Origin: Lagopus muta
Taxonomy: Eukaryota > Chordata > Aves > Galliformes > Phasianidae
Reading direction: 5' to 3'
Length of the DNA: 64,000 nucleotides
Assembly (NCBI RefSeq): GCF_023343835.1
Contig: NC_064443.1
Span: 14,508,001 to 14,572,000, forward strand
The stretch's first letter is position 1. Every line of letters starts with the position of its first letter. Positions 1 to 13,363 of the stretch are shown here, piece by piece. The notes beneath the pieces are model-generated. The model saw only the letters and a program-made list of their open reading frames with translations. It did not search any database and was not told the DNA's origin. The position numbers and the translations under genes were made by a program.

Positions 1-539
1 CAGACATAAAATAGAATATGCAGACTTTGCTGAAGGTTGCCCTCTGCTCTTGTAAGACAAAACAAAAGCAAAAGGGAGTTCAGGGAATGTTTTTAATTCC
101 AGCTGAAGAAATCTCGGGGGTTTCTACATCCCCTGCTGTGTGCAGCATTTTGCCCCTGCTTGGCCCCACCACTGGCAGTGATGTGGCAGCAGCAGCTGAG
201 GAGCAGCTGCATGCCCTCTGCATGGGGCACAAGGCTGAGCCAAGGGAAGAGGGCTTTGAGCAGCAATATGGCCACGTCGTTGACCTTGCACTGAGTCAAG
301 GCTTCAGTGAGCTTGGTTTGCTCGTGCAGTTACCAGTTTTCTGGTTGTCACCACACCTTTGCCCTCTTGGCAGCATGAAATGGATGGGGGGAAATACAGA
401 GAACATCAGCTAAACCAGCTGGGGTAATTCAGAGCTTCTGACACTGTCCCTTTCATTTCTTCGTGAAAAACAAAACCCCAATTCTCCTTCTTCTGGAACA
501 AAATTCAGTATTTCTACATGAAATCAGGGTTGATTCTAA
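1..539. other. Intergenic, nothing recognised
   Basis: No repeat, gene or clear motif was seen before the first CR1 fragment. Confidence 0.6.
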
Positions 540-721
540 CGGTATCAAAATTGACGTAGGCTGCCCCAGGGAGGAGGTGGAGTCACTGTCCCTGGAGATG
601 TTCAAGGGCTGTGGAGATGTGGCACTGGGGGATGTGGTCGGTGGGCATGATGGGGGGGTTGGGGTCAAAGTGGATGTCCTCTGTGTTTTTTCCCAACCTT
701 AACCATTCTATGATTCTATGA
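540..721 (+). mobile_element. CR1 LINE 3' end fragment
   Basis: Typical CR1 3' terminal sequence: GGAGATGTTCAAGGGC..., GATGTGGCACTGGGGGA, GTGGGCATGATGG, CCAACCTTAA, and a two-unit ATTCTATG tail. It is 5' truncated and lacks a usable reading frame. Confidence 0.85.
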
Positions 722-3700
722 AGTTCCCACATTCTCAGTGCACTATAAATCTGCAACAATTTGTTAACCCTCACAGAAAGAAAAAGCAAAATTGAGCTCC
801 TATCCAGAACGTTTTGCCATGCCAGAGAAGTACAGGAAAAAAAAAAATTTCAATTTCAAAGGAGAAATGGTTAAAATCAGAATTGGTTGAAGTATTTCCT
901 TTCTGGTGGCAGCAAGACCTCCTTTGAGGTCTTTTAGGCAAGCTTCAAAGACACCTCCAAGTTGCATGATCGAAGCTTTGTTTTCAATTATTCATTAGCT
1001 TTCAGCATCTGAAGGTCATACGACAGGCTGGGATGGGGAATGCAGCTGTCATTAAAAATTTACTTTCTTTTTGTACTCCAATTAAACTTACAGATAATAG
1101 CAGATAAAAACAGCCACGCAATTGCTTTCCTGATGAAGGCACTGATTTATTGATACTGAACTTGGCTTCAGTATAGTTACACTCGGGATGAATTTGCAAA
1201 GGTTTGCTTCCATTTTAGGAAGAAAAAAATTGTCAGCTGTAAAAACAGCAGGATGTGATACTGTCCTTGATGAGGCTTTTTCCTGGCAGAATGGTATACA
1301 CATCTTGCAAGTCCATGACATGCCATGCTCCCCTTGAACTCACAGTCAGCCTGAGCTCCCACATGAAATTAGGGACCTGGTCCTTTCCACTCCCTCTGAA
1401 GTCAAAGGAAAAGGGTGGAGGGTTGGATCTACCTGAGGGGATGGCAGGCCCAAACATGGCCCTTCTCCTGTATTTTTCAGGATCTGTGAGTTTTGTAACC
1501 TTAAAAGCAAAATCCTTCTTGAGGAATCACCCCTGCTAGACCCGCAGGTTTGTGTTCTGACAGCATCAGGGTATCAGTAGGAGCAAAGTTATCCAGATGG
1601 TGAAGTGCTTTGGGAAATCCAGCCATGTGACTTTGGCATTTAAACAGTATTTCCTTATGCAAAAGGCAGGGCAGATGCTACAATGAATCGATACCTCCTG
1701 CAGGTACCTTGGACACATTGACTGATTGGGCCAATAGCACCAAGAATTGCAGAAGAAATTGGAATATGCAACAATAAAGTAGCCTTTTGCTATATACAAT
1801 TTTAAAAAGAAATGGGATATCCAGTTCAGGTTTAGACTTATGATGCACATACTCAGCTACAGCCACCTTGTTGTCTTTGACAGAGAAAACTGGGTAGCTC
1901 CACCAAAGCAAACTCTCTGCAATGACTCATCCCTAACCATTGGTGATTTGTCCTGGATTATACTCCACATATTTGCAAAAGACTACAGATATAGTAAAAC
2001 TGTTTCTAATGTACACAGATAGAAAAAAAACATTAAGCACCAAAGATTCTGGAAGCCACTGTTAAAAGAAGTCATGGTGTATGGAGACAGATCCATTGGA
2101 ATGAACTGAGTGTAGAAATGGAAGAAGGAACTGATTCTTTTCCTGCTGTTTCAAAGGCCAGGAATTCCCAGAAAACTCCAGTAATTTTAAACTAGGTGGG
2201 TTAGACTGAGGATATTTGAACTTCTCTTTCTAAGGCTCTCTTTTTCTGTGAAGTTCTCCATCTCTTGTTGCAATATTGTTTGTTTTGTCCCTCTCAAAAC
2301 TAATCAGAGCAGTGATACTAGGGATCGATCTTGAACACTGGATCAAAGGGATTGTTTTACTGTGACATTCATTGCTTAGACTTCACAGCCGTTACCCACC
2401 CAACAACAGCCTCTACTCATCACTTGGGTGTGGTACGCTCAGAAACTGTTGATAATTTGGTCATTGAGTCACTACAGAGCACGTGTCTCTTTTGGTTAGG
2501 AATGTAAGAAGTCACAAAAAAAGCTGCTTATGCTTTGCCATAGAACATGCATGTTTTTTCTTTTTTATTTGCTATGAATAGAACTGGCTCTTGAATATCT
2601 CACAAACTTTGGTAAGAATCTCCAAAATGTTGTCAGTATTATTTTTCTGCATACATATGTATAGAATTTCAGCATAAGGTAGATTTAGAATATGCAAAAC
2701 ATCAGATTAGGTATATATAGAATATGCAAACATTGCATGTTTGATTTTTAATGGCCAATTTGCTGTCAGTCTACAGGCAAAATGTTCAACACTACATCTT
2801 CCTCCTGGAGGCCTGGAGACAGGCATGGTATGGTAGGAGCCAATGAAACGAAAATGTCCCACAAGTTTAGCAGGTTGTGTCACTCTCACTGAACTGAACT
2901 TTCATCCCCTTTTTTAGTGCTACTCAAATGTGCTCTTCAGGAGTGTTGAGTTTCACAAAACACCACAGAAGTTATCTTCATGCTGCTTTCAGAAAGACTG
3001 ATGGTAGAGGCTTGCTTGTCATCACATTGTCATCTTGTCCAAAGAGACTGGATCGCAATAAGTTAAAGCTCTGGTGTGACAGAAGAAAAGACTTAAATGT
3101 ATGCTTCTAAGAACAACCTCTTGCTATAAGCCTATAAGATGACTAAGATGGATGAGGGAGGCTTAGGTTTGAGCCAATCTTTGGGTCCTCCCCACGCCTT
3201 TAATTCTGTCTGATTGATAAGACAATATGCAACGAGTGAGAGCATTGTGTCTGAGCTATGAAAACAGCTGCAACAGAGGGCAGACCTTAAATCTTCCCTG
3301 GATGGCCACATGTATGTTTGCATCTATCAATCAGCCATGTCTTCCTGCTTGACATCCACCTGGTCATTGTTCTAGGCAAAGTTTAGGGAACTATTTCAGC
3401 AAATTTAAGTGGAATTTGACAAATAGTTTCAGGTGGTGAATTTTCTAAACTGCCAGCTAATAAGTTTTTAGCCAATGCGTTTTGCTTTGTTGTTAGTTAT
3501 TTTTCCTCATTGTCTGAAGCAGAAAGAGGAATAAAGGGTCATTTTAATTGTTCCTTAAAGTTTGGTCACACCCAAACAAAATGTTCTCATCCTAAATTGT
3601 CTTTTAAAGAACACAGATGAAAGAGAAGATCCAAATTGCAGCAGAGTTGGGGTCCAGGAGGACCTCCAGTTTTGGGAGTGCACCTCACCAGGTCCACTGG

Positions 3701-4844
3701 ATTTCCTCATTGAGTTGCATGGCAATCGGGGCAAGACTGCTGGTGCTGTCATTTTCTTTCTGGGGTGATTTTCTATATCCAGGCTTTTCTCTGTGTACCA
3801 CTGCCTCAAATGCTTTAAGGTTCACACAGCCCTACACAGCAGGCTCTTTTATCAGAGCACTGCAGCTGAGAGGAGAGTCATGCAGCATCCTCAGATACAA
3901 TGCACTGCTTCCCCAGTGCTCAACTTGGTTATTAATTCATACTTGACCAAGAGGTTTAAGCATTTGCCTTGTGCAGTCTGAGATTTTCTGTGAGTTTTCT
4001 GAAACTGAAATAACTTCTAGATGATATTATTTCTTTTTTTTTCTTCTTCTTCTTTTTTTTCCTTTCTTTTTTTCCTTCTGATGAGCAGGGAATATTTTGG
4101 TGTGCACAGAATACCTAATTTCCCATATGGATAGAATGCTAAGAATGGGATTCTTTCTTCTTGGGTATTCACAGAAACAGCCTGAGATCCACATGCTTTT
4201 CAGTTTAGATGAAGAGAAGAGCATTTCTGACTTTTCTCCACTTGACTTTAGTGAAGCAAAAAGTTTAAAAAAAAAAAAGCTTTTAAGGTGAGGACAATTA
4301 CAAAGTAGGGTAGCTTAGAAGTATAAGTGTTAGAAGTTAATTGAATTGACACAATTACATGGACAAAACCTCTTTATCTTATTGCAATATTAACACTAGT
4401 GTGATTTTTCTCCCTTTCTGAGAGGCAATGTCACACTAAGCTGATATCAGTGTGATTAGGTAAACGTTACTTTTACATGTGTACCGCTGCAGTGGACTGT
4501 GTGTGTACATTTCTGACGACTGGGTTCTCCTTCCCGTTAAAAATATCCCTTTGCCTTTCAGTTATCATCCAGTAAAAAAAATATCCCATTCCTGGGAAAC
4601 AGACTTCAAAGAATGTGGAAAGTTGGAGTTTATCAGAATGAGCCGATGGAAACGGGCTGTGTGGATGGCGTGAGGGGAAACTCTCCCACGCAAAGACGGA
4701 AAAAATGTCAGACATATTTTGGTTTCAGTCAGTGATCTGTGAATTCCCTGCAGTTCCTGGGTGGTATCAAATTTACATTTTTTGGCCTCAGCCCTTCCAA
4801 CGTGAATGGCTTTGGTCACAGAAGAAGCCTCCTTCAGCTCTTCC
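722..4844. other. Intergenic
   Basis: No gene seen. It holds a direct repeat of TAGAATATGCAAA (2,686-2,698 and 2,718-2,730), a weak CTCF-like site (GCAACAGAGGGCA, 3,270-3,282), a T-rich tract at 4,030 and an inverted repeat TCACACT/AGTGTGA at 4,431-4,455. Confidence 0.6.
4030..4080. repeat. T-rich/CTT low-complexity tract
   Basis: Pyrimidine-only stretch made of T-runs and CTT units. Confidence 0.9.
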
Positions 4845-4976
4845 ATAAGGGGACCTTTCCCAGGGGTGCTGTGGGAGGATGTGGCACTGAGGGACGTGGT
4901 TACTGGGCATGGTGGTGATGGGGTAATGGTTGGACTCGGTGATCTTAGTGGCTTTTTCCAACCTTAATGATTCTAT
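4845..4976 (+). mobile_element. CR1 LINE 3' end fragment
   Basis: GATGTGGCACTGAGGGACGTGG, GGGCATGGTGGTGATGG, GGTTGGACTCGGTGATCTTAG and TTCCAACCTTAATGATTCTAT are all standard CR1 3' landmarks in order. The copy is heavily truncated. Confidence 0.85.
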
Positions 4977-5170
4977 TTCAGTTCCAAAGAACTTGACACC
5001 TCTTTTACCTGCACAAAGGACAGCACTAAGAAATGGCCTTTGTTGAACCAAGTGACAAAATTTCTTCTCCCAGTCCTGCCTCGTGTAATCCTTGCCCATG
5101 CATTCAGAATAATGCTGTTCTCAGTGAAAGAAAGCAGGAAACTGGGAAGCTGATACCAAGTTTCAAAGTC

Positions 5171-5214
5171 TCTTTTTTTTCCTTTTTTTTTTTTTTCCTT
5201 TTTTTTTTTTTTCT
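5171..5214. repeat. Poly(T) tract with CC interruptions
   Basis: Three T-runs of 8 to 14 bases separated by CC. Confidence 0.9.
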
Positions 5215-6341
5215 ATTGTGGCCCTGTAGTTACTGTTTCAACAGGAAAGTGTTTAATCAGTGCAAGGCAAAAGTCAGAGAAACAAACAGGTGGTTTCCAA
5301 AAAGAGAAAATGTTGGCCCTGATTAGAGGGTTTCTTTCTCAAGGCAGAGTAGACAATACAAAACGTGTGATAACATGCTCAAGATATGCCTAAAATCCCC
5401 AGCAGCAGCACTGTGAATGAATGGCACATTTCCTATCACAGCTCTCACAGTATCACAAGGCTGATAAGAAATGTCCTGTGCAGTAGAACGCACTTCAGAA
5501 AACCTTGATCTTCTCTTGGGCATAAAATGCAACCAAAAAAGCCCAAACCTCCACATAGGGGCAACTAGAGGAAGCAGTCCCCTATGATTTTTAGCTTGTA
5601 AATTTACTGTTTTATTTTTCATGTCGGGTAATTGTATTCTCCAGCTCATGTAAAGGTAGGGAGACAGGAAGAAAGAAGATATTTCCTTTAAGTTTTGATC
5701 CACAGAAGTGAAATGTTTGCTCTCCCAGCGGGCACAATGTCTTTTTGTGCTTTAAAATCTGATTGACACTGGCAAAAGGGACATATTATGCACATAGCAT
5801 GTGAAGCCCTTCATATCCTGCTTGATGTGTGTGCTGAAGTCGTTAATCTCACCCATTTCCTATGCTCAGCAGTGTGTGCCAAGATGTTCAGAAATAGCTA
5901 GGGATTTGGATGCCTTAGCTATTGAATGTCCAGCTAAAGAAACTTCTAAAGGTCTTGGTTTTCAGAAAGCTTTGAACAGCCGTCCTCTGAAAATTAGGCT
6001 TGTAAAACGTCTGTTGGAAAGTGATTGGTCCTTGGAGGCCTCTGTGGTGCAGACATTTTCACACCAGCAGGTTGGATTTGGTGGAGCATCGTAGGATGCA
6101 CTTCCATGGAGTCATGCTGCCATGAAGGCAGAAGGGTCAAGTTGCAGCTGTGATCTGCTGGGTTGGGATGCTGTTGTTTTCATAGGACTTGGACATGACT
6201 GGCATGAGCAAAGGGCAGGTGTTCTCCATGGGATAAGACCTGTGATCTTTAAATGTTAAGCGAGGGAAAAAATGAGTGCTTTCAAGTTTAAAAGAAACAT
6301 CAAATTTGTCTTCCTCCAACTAGAAAAGCAAAAGCACTAGT

Positions 6342-6543
6342 TCCTCTCCTCTCCTCTCCTCTCCTCTCCTCTCCTCTCCTCTCCTCTCCTCTCCTCTCCT
6401 CTCCTCTCCTCTCCTCTCCTCTCCTCTCCTCTCCTCTCCTCTCCTCTCCTCTCCTCTCCTCTCCTCTCCTCTCCTCTCCTCTCCTCTCCTCTCCTCTCCT
6501 CTCCTCTCCTCTCCTCTCCTCTCCTCTCCTCTCCTCTCCTCTC
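6342..6543. repeat. Pure (TCCTC)n pentanucleotide microsatellite, about 40 units
   Basis: About 202 bp of uninterrupted TCCTC/GAGGA. One strand is all pyrimidine, the other all purine. The array is followed by a related degenerate stretch (ATCCCATCCC). The apparent minus-strand reading frame of repeating RGEER residues is an artefact of the repeat. Confidence 0.97.
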
Positions 6544-7739
6544 TCATCCCATCCCGCTCTGTCCCTGCTGTCCTCTATTCAGCACCACACCAACTTCTAG
6601 GAGTACTGGTTGAATATGTTTCAAAGATGAACTCTAAGGTCAAAATACCAGAGAATAAACAGTACGTGGAACAGAACCAGCATGTACCAGCTTGTTTCAT
6701 TGGCACGAAACTGAATAATACCTGAGTAAACATGGCAAAAGCAGCTATTGACAAATTGGCCGCTCAAGGGCCCAGTGACCTCTGAAGTTCTGGAGCCCTG
6801 CCGAAGTCCAGCAATGGCAAAGAATAGGAGGTACTGCATGTTTGAGAGTGAAGATGTGGGCAGAGATATAAATTACATCCTGGATGTTGCAATATCCCAG
6901 AGCTGACACCTCTATTATCTACCCTGTGTGTATATAGAATAGAATTACACATAATCTGACAAATAAATTTAAGGAGAAATCTTGTTTTCATCCTTTTGCT
7001 TCCAAAGCCTTTCTTCATTCTTTTAAAAGTAGTGTAACACAAAATGATAATAATACAGTCTGCTTTTCAGGACGTTTGCAGCCAGTTTGACAGGCTCAGA
7101 AGTTAATCTTCACACTTCTAGCTTAAAATAAATCACATTTGTGTAGAGATTATTATTTTTTTTTAAAGTAGCCTATACTGTTTCACTTCCTTTGAGGAAC
7201 CCAATGCAATGCCTCTCAGCTGTGTCAATGCTGTGGTCACCATGCAAACACATTTCTCAGGTTGGGAGGTGTATGACATATTTTCCTCATTCTCACAGAC
7301 CATAGGAAAAGTGTTTGCCCATTCTGCATGATTTGAAGTAGCCAGTCTATTAATCCTTTACAAACTGTATGTACAGGCAAAGAAAGATTGCTTGTTGCTG
7401 CAAATAAGCACTGGTTTTGCTTACAGTGTTATGCACTTTGCACCAATGATCTCATGTAACATGGAGGCCTTGCATTTTTCCTTTCCATATTCTGTTTCCA
7501 GAATTTCCATTGCCCTCTACCCCTGCATGCTGTCTCACAGGTAGGGTTACCCATGCAAACTGAGAGTTCCCATTGCCTCCTGTCCTTGCAGAGCTCATAG
7601 GGTTCTCAGAGAAATGGCTGCTGTGAGCATTGCACGCCTGCAATGTCCTTGGTAGGGAGAAGAGTAAAACAGGAGGGGAGGTTCTGCCTTGGCCTAACTG
7701 AGCTTTCTGAATGATGATTTCATGACCTCCCCATGCCAA

Positions 7740-7795
7740 GAGTAGCCTTGAGATGATCTCCAGAGGTCCCTTCCAACCCCTGGGTGATTCAGTGA
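7740..7795 (+). mobile_element. CR1 LINE 3' tip fragment
   Basis: GAGATGATCTCCAGAGGTCCCTTCCAACCCC followed by GTGATTCAGTGA corresponds to the last ~55 bp of another CR1 subfamily. Confidence 0.6.
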
Positions 7796-9848
7796 GAACA
7801 AGTCATGCTTTATGCACAGCATATGCCACTGATTTTTTCTGCCAGCGCACAGCCAAAATCTTTCACTGGTTGGACAGAGGTGTGTGGATAATGCATATTA
7901 GCAATATCAATATCTCATCTTTAGAGTAAAAGACAGATCTCCTTTAAAGCGACTGCTCTAAAGATTTATGAAACACCTGCTGTTACTTCACGCTTGATGT
8001 TTGGCTACAGCCTGCTCTGAACAGCAATCAATTCTGCTTTTGAACACAATATCTGGTATCTTAAAACACCTTAGTCCACACCAAATGAAAAAAACTTTTC
8101 CTCTTAAAAGCCAGGATATTTATTCTCCTGCTGGTCTGAGCATGTGGATGTTTCTTTCCATTCTCTCATTTCGGCCAGCTGTGGTTCCCTTCTTTGTCTT
8201 CAGACACATCCGGGCCCCACTTGGGCACGAGCAAAGCTGGGAGGCATTGCCAGCCCTTCTCACACAGCTGCTCTGAGGGCTCAGCCCATTGCCACCACAC
8301 ATCTCTGCTGCCCTCCTGTACCATAGAGGGCACCCACCACATCCCCTTTCATGGCTTTGCTGGGGCTGCTAATCTCATTTCTCGCCCTTCTGGGGGTTAA
8401 ACCATTTGACCTGTGACCCCCAGCTGGTCCGAAGCCTCCATCAATCCTTCCGAACAGTTTTGTTGCAATCAGGGCTTTCAAATCACTCTTTACATCATTC
8501 CTAAAGGGAAGAAAAGAAAAAAAAAAATCCCCCAGCCGTGTGCTGTTTTCTGTTGTTCTAGCAGAAACCAAACATCACTCATAAAAGTACAGGCAAGAAA
8601 AATAGAGCACGCTGGTTGCCAGAAAAACAAACCATAGCAGAACACAGAGGGGCCTCTTGCAGGGAGGAGGCAGGGAAGAAACACCTGTGATTTCCATCGA
8701 AACTCCACTGAGAGCCCCGTTCCCCCTGTTCTGCTCCAGTGAAAGCTCTACCCCTGACCCTGGGGCAGGGTCTCCATTAAAGGGTCCCTCCTGGTTGGGC
8801 CCTGAGCGCGGGACCGCTGAATCACAGAGCGCAGCTGATGAGCACAGAGCGTGCCTGCCAATGTCCTCATGTCATTGCTATGGTTATCTGAAAGTGTGCT
8901 GCAGATGTTTGCCTGCTCGGAAAGAAAAAAAAAAGAGAGAGAATCAAGAGAGGGAGATGAAAACAAAGCTTTAAATTTTTCCTCACGACTGTTCTTCCAC
9001 AGCTATTATAAAGCTTGGATGGAGGCAGAGCTGTTGTCGGGTTTTGGACTGCGGTGGTCTGCTGTGAATGCAGTTACACTTTGGGCACAAAAATCAGTGG
9101 GGAGTGGGTGACTGAATTGGGTGGCACACTGTGGGCAACAGTCCTTGGGGGCTCCCAGCATTGAGCCTTCAGGGCTGAGAAGCTTAGCTGCACCAGACTG
9201 GCTCCTTGCTGGTAAAGCAGCTGCACCCTTTGGGACACCCTTAGGGCCACTGTGCAGTGCAGATGTGCCCACTGGGTGCTCACAGCTCTGAGCTTTAGGA
9301 GACAGCTCATTTAGCACGAGGAACAGAACCCAAACAACTTGGGATATTCTATGATTCTTTGCTATTGCAAATATGGTCTCTTAGTTGCTGGTAATGTTAT
9401 CCCAGTGACTGGGACAACAGTAATGTTGCATGTTCCTGATCACCCTTCTTCAAGTGCTCCTAGATCACAACACACAGACTTGGAGGAGAGATCTGAGACT
9501 TAACGTGAACCCAAGCACGGAGCTTAAAGATTTCTCTTGGCTGCTTTATGACTTTGCCAGACTTGGTGTTTGTAAGACAGGAGGATAAGTAGTGAGAGAG
9601 GGAAGCACTGAGTATGTATCACGGAAGGTGGATCAAACAGGCCTTCAAGGAACTGCTTTGTGTTGCAGTCACTGCAGCACTTCTCCCAGCAAGATAAATG
9701 CAATTGAGTGCAACCAAATGCCCTGCAGGCTTGTGACAGAATTGTCCAGCTTAAGCTCGCTGGAACCAAAAGGAGATTTTCCCTTCCATTCACATAAGCC
9801 CTGAGCTATGTTAGAAATGAGTGTGCATGCCTTCTGCCCAGCAGCGGC

Positions 9849-9860
9849 CCACCAGGGGTC
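9849..9860 (+). promoter_or_regulatory. Weaker CTCF-like motif
   Basis: CCACCAGGGGTC matches 11 of 12 core positions. One key G is replaced by T, so it is a weaker candidate. Confidence 0.25.
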
Positions 9861-10479
9861 TCATGGCAGGAGGTGATCCCATGGGCAGTGGTGAGGAAGC
9901 TGTCCCAGGGAACATCCCAGGGAGAAAGCTGTTACTGTATGGGCACATAGTGTGCTCAAGAACATTTGGGCTGGCTACATGTCATTTCGAAATATACATT
10001 TTTCTTTGCAAAAGGGGATGAAAAATCCTGTTTAGAAGAGCAGAGCCCAATTTGTTTGAATAGAAAACAGTCTTGCTATAAAATGCATCCTTGCCTGAAG
10101 TCTGTGGTACACCAGCCCATGCACACAAACAGCTCAAAACAGTAGCACATGCAATGCTTTGGTGACCTGTCAGCAGAGCTGCCTGACTTACCTTGTGCAT
10201 GGCAAAAGGGGGAGCTCCTGCTACAACTACAGGAGAAATGATGCAAGATTTAAGACTACTAAGTAGGGGAGCCAGGGTCTCTGGCACCTGAAGCTTTCCT
10301 TGGTGTGCTGAGAACTCCCTGAGCATGTGCACAAATGAGGAGTTTCCACTGATACAAGCTTATTTCAATATTGGAAAACTGTAAAGAAATTGTCAATTTA
10401 ATGAGAAGTTCTTGATTTGGGTTAAGTCTTTGAAAGTTATCAGTGCATTGAAGATGCTCGTTAGTATGGTTATTTCTTC

Positions 10480-10530
10480 CCTTCTCTTATCCTTCTCTTA
10501 TTGCCTTCTCTTATCCTTCTCCTTCTTCCT
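10480..10530. repeat. Imperfect CCTTCTCTTAT repeat
   Basis: Three copies of CCTTCTCTTA(T) with small spacers, ending in CCTTCTTCC. Confidence 0.75.
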
Positions 10531-13345
10531 TGTCCATGAAAAACATCAAGGAACACCAGCCCAGCTGACAAGGAAAAAGGGCTCCAGGCAAGAGGAGAAA
10601 TCAGGAAACATTTTAGAAAGCATTTCAGTAAACACTGGCTTAAACACTGAGGAAGTGGGTTTCTTTGCATTTTGGAGTAGAGAATGCCTCTCTCATACAC
10701 TCTGGTAAATTATTTCCAATTTTTCCTACGTTTCCCCCATTTCAGTCAGAGCTTTGCTTTGCAAATGGGTGCCATGTGTGCATTGAAGCTCTTTTCCCCT
10801 GACAGCTGAAGGCCCCATGCACAGTGCCCAGCCCCATTCCCTGCCAGGCACCACTCAGCCTGCAGCCAGGATGAGGTTTGAGCAGATTGAAAATGACCCT
10901 AAGCAAATTTATTAAAAAAAAAAGAAAAAAACTTGAATCAACACCAAAATTTCATGCTCTGGTAATATTCTGGATAAATGATGTTTATGAAAGGGAAGGC
11001 TGTGTGGCCATGCAGTACTTTTGGGCTGTCTCTGAAGCCTGCAGAGATCTGGTGCAGCCAGAGCTTGTGCTTCTGCATCTGAGCTAATGTTACCACCAGC
11101 TCGTTGTTTCAGCTTGGTTCTCCATCTGAGGAGATCACTGTCCAGAGAGGGATAAAGGGTTCCTTTCTTCTGGGTAACATCTGAAATCACAGCCTGGGCT
11201 TTGGTAATGGGATACGGGTGGCTTCAGTTCTTCCAATAAGGGGAATGCTTCTTTTCCTCGTTGTTGTTAATCCTGGGAGTGGAGATCAGTTGCAGTGCAG
11301 GTGTCTGATTTTCATTAAAATTGCAAATTGGACTGGATGCTTGATCAGATAACAAAGACATCATTGAAACCATGTGTCTTCCTTCAGCAGCAGAACAGGG
11401 GACAAGACAAAGAGTTTCCCAGTGTATGTCCACTTGTGCATATTTACTGCAGAGAGTGAGTCTTAATACTTTGGTCATGGGTGAATAAATAGCTTCTAAG
11501 AAATGCCAACCCTATCAAGCTTGCTGCAGTTTTGGAACAGCTTTTGAGATGAATGCAAGAACTACAGTATTAGCCCTTTGGGGAGAGCACAGGATGTTCT
11601 CAAAGGAAATCAATTAACTGTAGCCTCTCTCTGGTCCCACTTTGGTGGATCTTCCCTTTTGATCAAAGCATTTAAGTGTTTTCTCAGTTTTAAGCATGAG
11701 CTTAAGTGCTTTGATGAAAAGAATGGACTTTCACATATGCTGCTGAGTACTCCAGAAGAAAGACTATGTGCTTTCTACTAAGGGAAAGTTAGAGAGGTCC
11801 AACAACCAGTCATTCTGTTTAGAAATTGTATACAAAAAACCCACCTGGGGTAGGAAATAGTGAGAGCTGATAGTATGTGTTGTCTTGCAAGGAAGCTCCT
11901 CCTGTTATGTCCTCTTTTCAGCCAACCAATATGATTCTGAAGGAAACACACAGGTGCTGCCGTTCCCAAGACAGCTCCTTACGAGTGTGTTTCATCTCGA
12001 TGCCTTCTTTGAATCATGGTTCTCTTTTCCTCTGCTTTGTGGCAAAACACATACTAACTACCCTTGGTGATGACGGATTGAGAAGCCAAGCAAAGTCTCA
12101 TCCAGCACAAAGTAGAAGAAATGTCTATCTGCTACGTTTCGCAGTAGATGTTGCAGGAGGTATTTCTCAGGGAGTTTAAACAGCTCCTAGCTTGGGAGGG
12201 AAAACAATGCTCAACTTCTACAAAGAGAGAGAAATGAGAAGTTCATTGTGCTCTGCACGTATCATTCAGCTGCTGAAGTATAACTTGCTGTCCTGGTGTC
12301 CTTGAGAAAAACTCATCCACAGCTGTCTGCACTGCAAATCCCATCTTATCTGCCGGGCAGCCTGGCTTGCTCTGCAGGAAGAACATGATCTGGGCAGTGC
12401 GTGGCCCTGGGATGAAACCTGGGCAGGGATGGAGCTCTGCTAAGGAGTGCCCAGCACCCAGCGTGCTGCCTGCTGCTGGAGCAGGGCTACAGTCAGCTCT
12501 GAGAAATAGCTGAAATTCCTACCCCCAAAGTGCTGTGAAAAGACTACAAATGACTATGAAACATTTTGTTTTCCAAAAAATGAGCATCACTGGAATATTA
12601 CAGAAATATTTCTCTGGGACTAAGACAATACAGACATACAAACTGATTGCTCTGACAGCCTTCCATGCAATGAACACCCGTGGATACTGCTCACTTCCAT
12701 CCCTCTTAAGTAGGAGGCAATCTGAAGATACTTTCATTCTTCTCTGAGCATCACTTGGGATATCTGTAGAAACACTAAACATCACAGTTCCGAGAAATCT
12801 GCCAGGACTGTGCTCTGAAGTTTGCTTTGGATCAAAAGGGACTCGAAAGGTCATAGATTTTCCCAGGACATATCAAAACACGCATCACAGATTTCCATGT
12901 TCTTGAACTTGCAGTGAGAGTCAGCCCCATTTGCTCAGCTTTGCTCAAGTTTGAAACTTGAGGGAACTTCTCTCTGCTTGCCAGCGTGTCAGTTTTTGCT
13001 TTAACTTAGTAGGATTTCCAGCCTCTTCAACATGCAGAAAGACATTGCTGGCTTCCTCACTGCTATTTCCCTAACCAGCTTTTACCCATAGAATGTCAAT
13101 CGATGTTGGTGCAGAAACAAACCTTGCAGATGACCATTAATTTGGCTGTGCCCACCCCTTGGGGTCAGACGTGTTGTGAGAAGATCATCTCTAACCACAG
13201 AAGAACGGCTGCAAGAGGAGGATGAAGTCATTGCTGGGCTACAGCTGTAAGATCAGTCGAAGCCCTGTGGCCAAAACTATCTAATAAAAGGAAGTGGGCC
13301 AAAACATCAGCACCAGTGACCCAGAGACTGTTTTGCTTGTTGGTT

Positions 13346-13363
13346 TGTTGTTGTTGTTGTTGT
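13346..13363. repeat. (GTT)n microsatellite
   Basis: Six GTT units followed by a T-run. Confidence 0.85.

Larger units (their letters stand above)
4977..7739. other. Intergenic with microsatellite
   Basis: Apart from the poly(T) tract at 5.17 kb and the (TCCTC)n array at 6.34 kb I see nothing coding. Short open frames here lack family similarity. Confidence 0.6.

Noticed and set aside
6320..6547. Minus-strand 75-codon frame of repeated RGEER
   Set aside because: Pure translation of the (TCCTC)n microsatellite.
9336..9358. Octamer-like ATTCTATGATTC suggesting another CR1 tip
   Set aside because: Too short, and the upstream sequence lacks other CR1 landmarks; noted only in the region entry.
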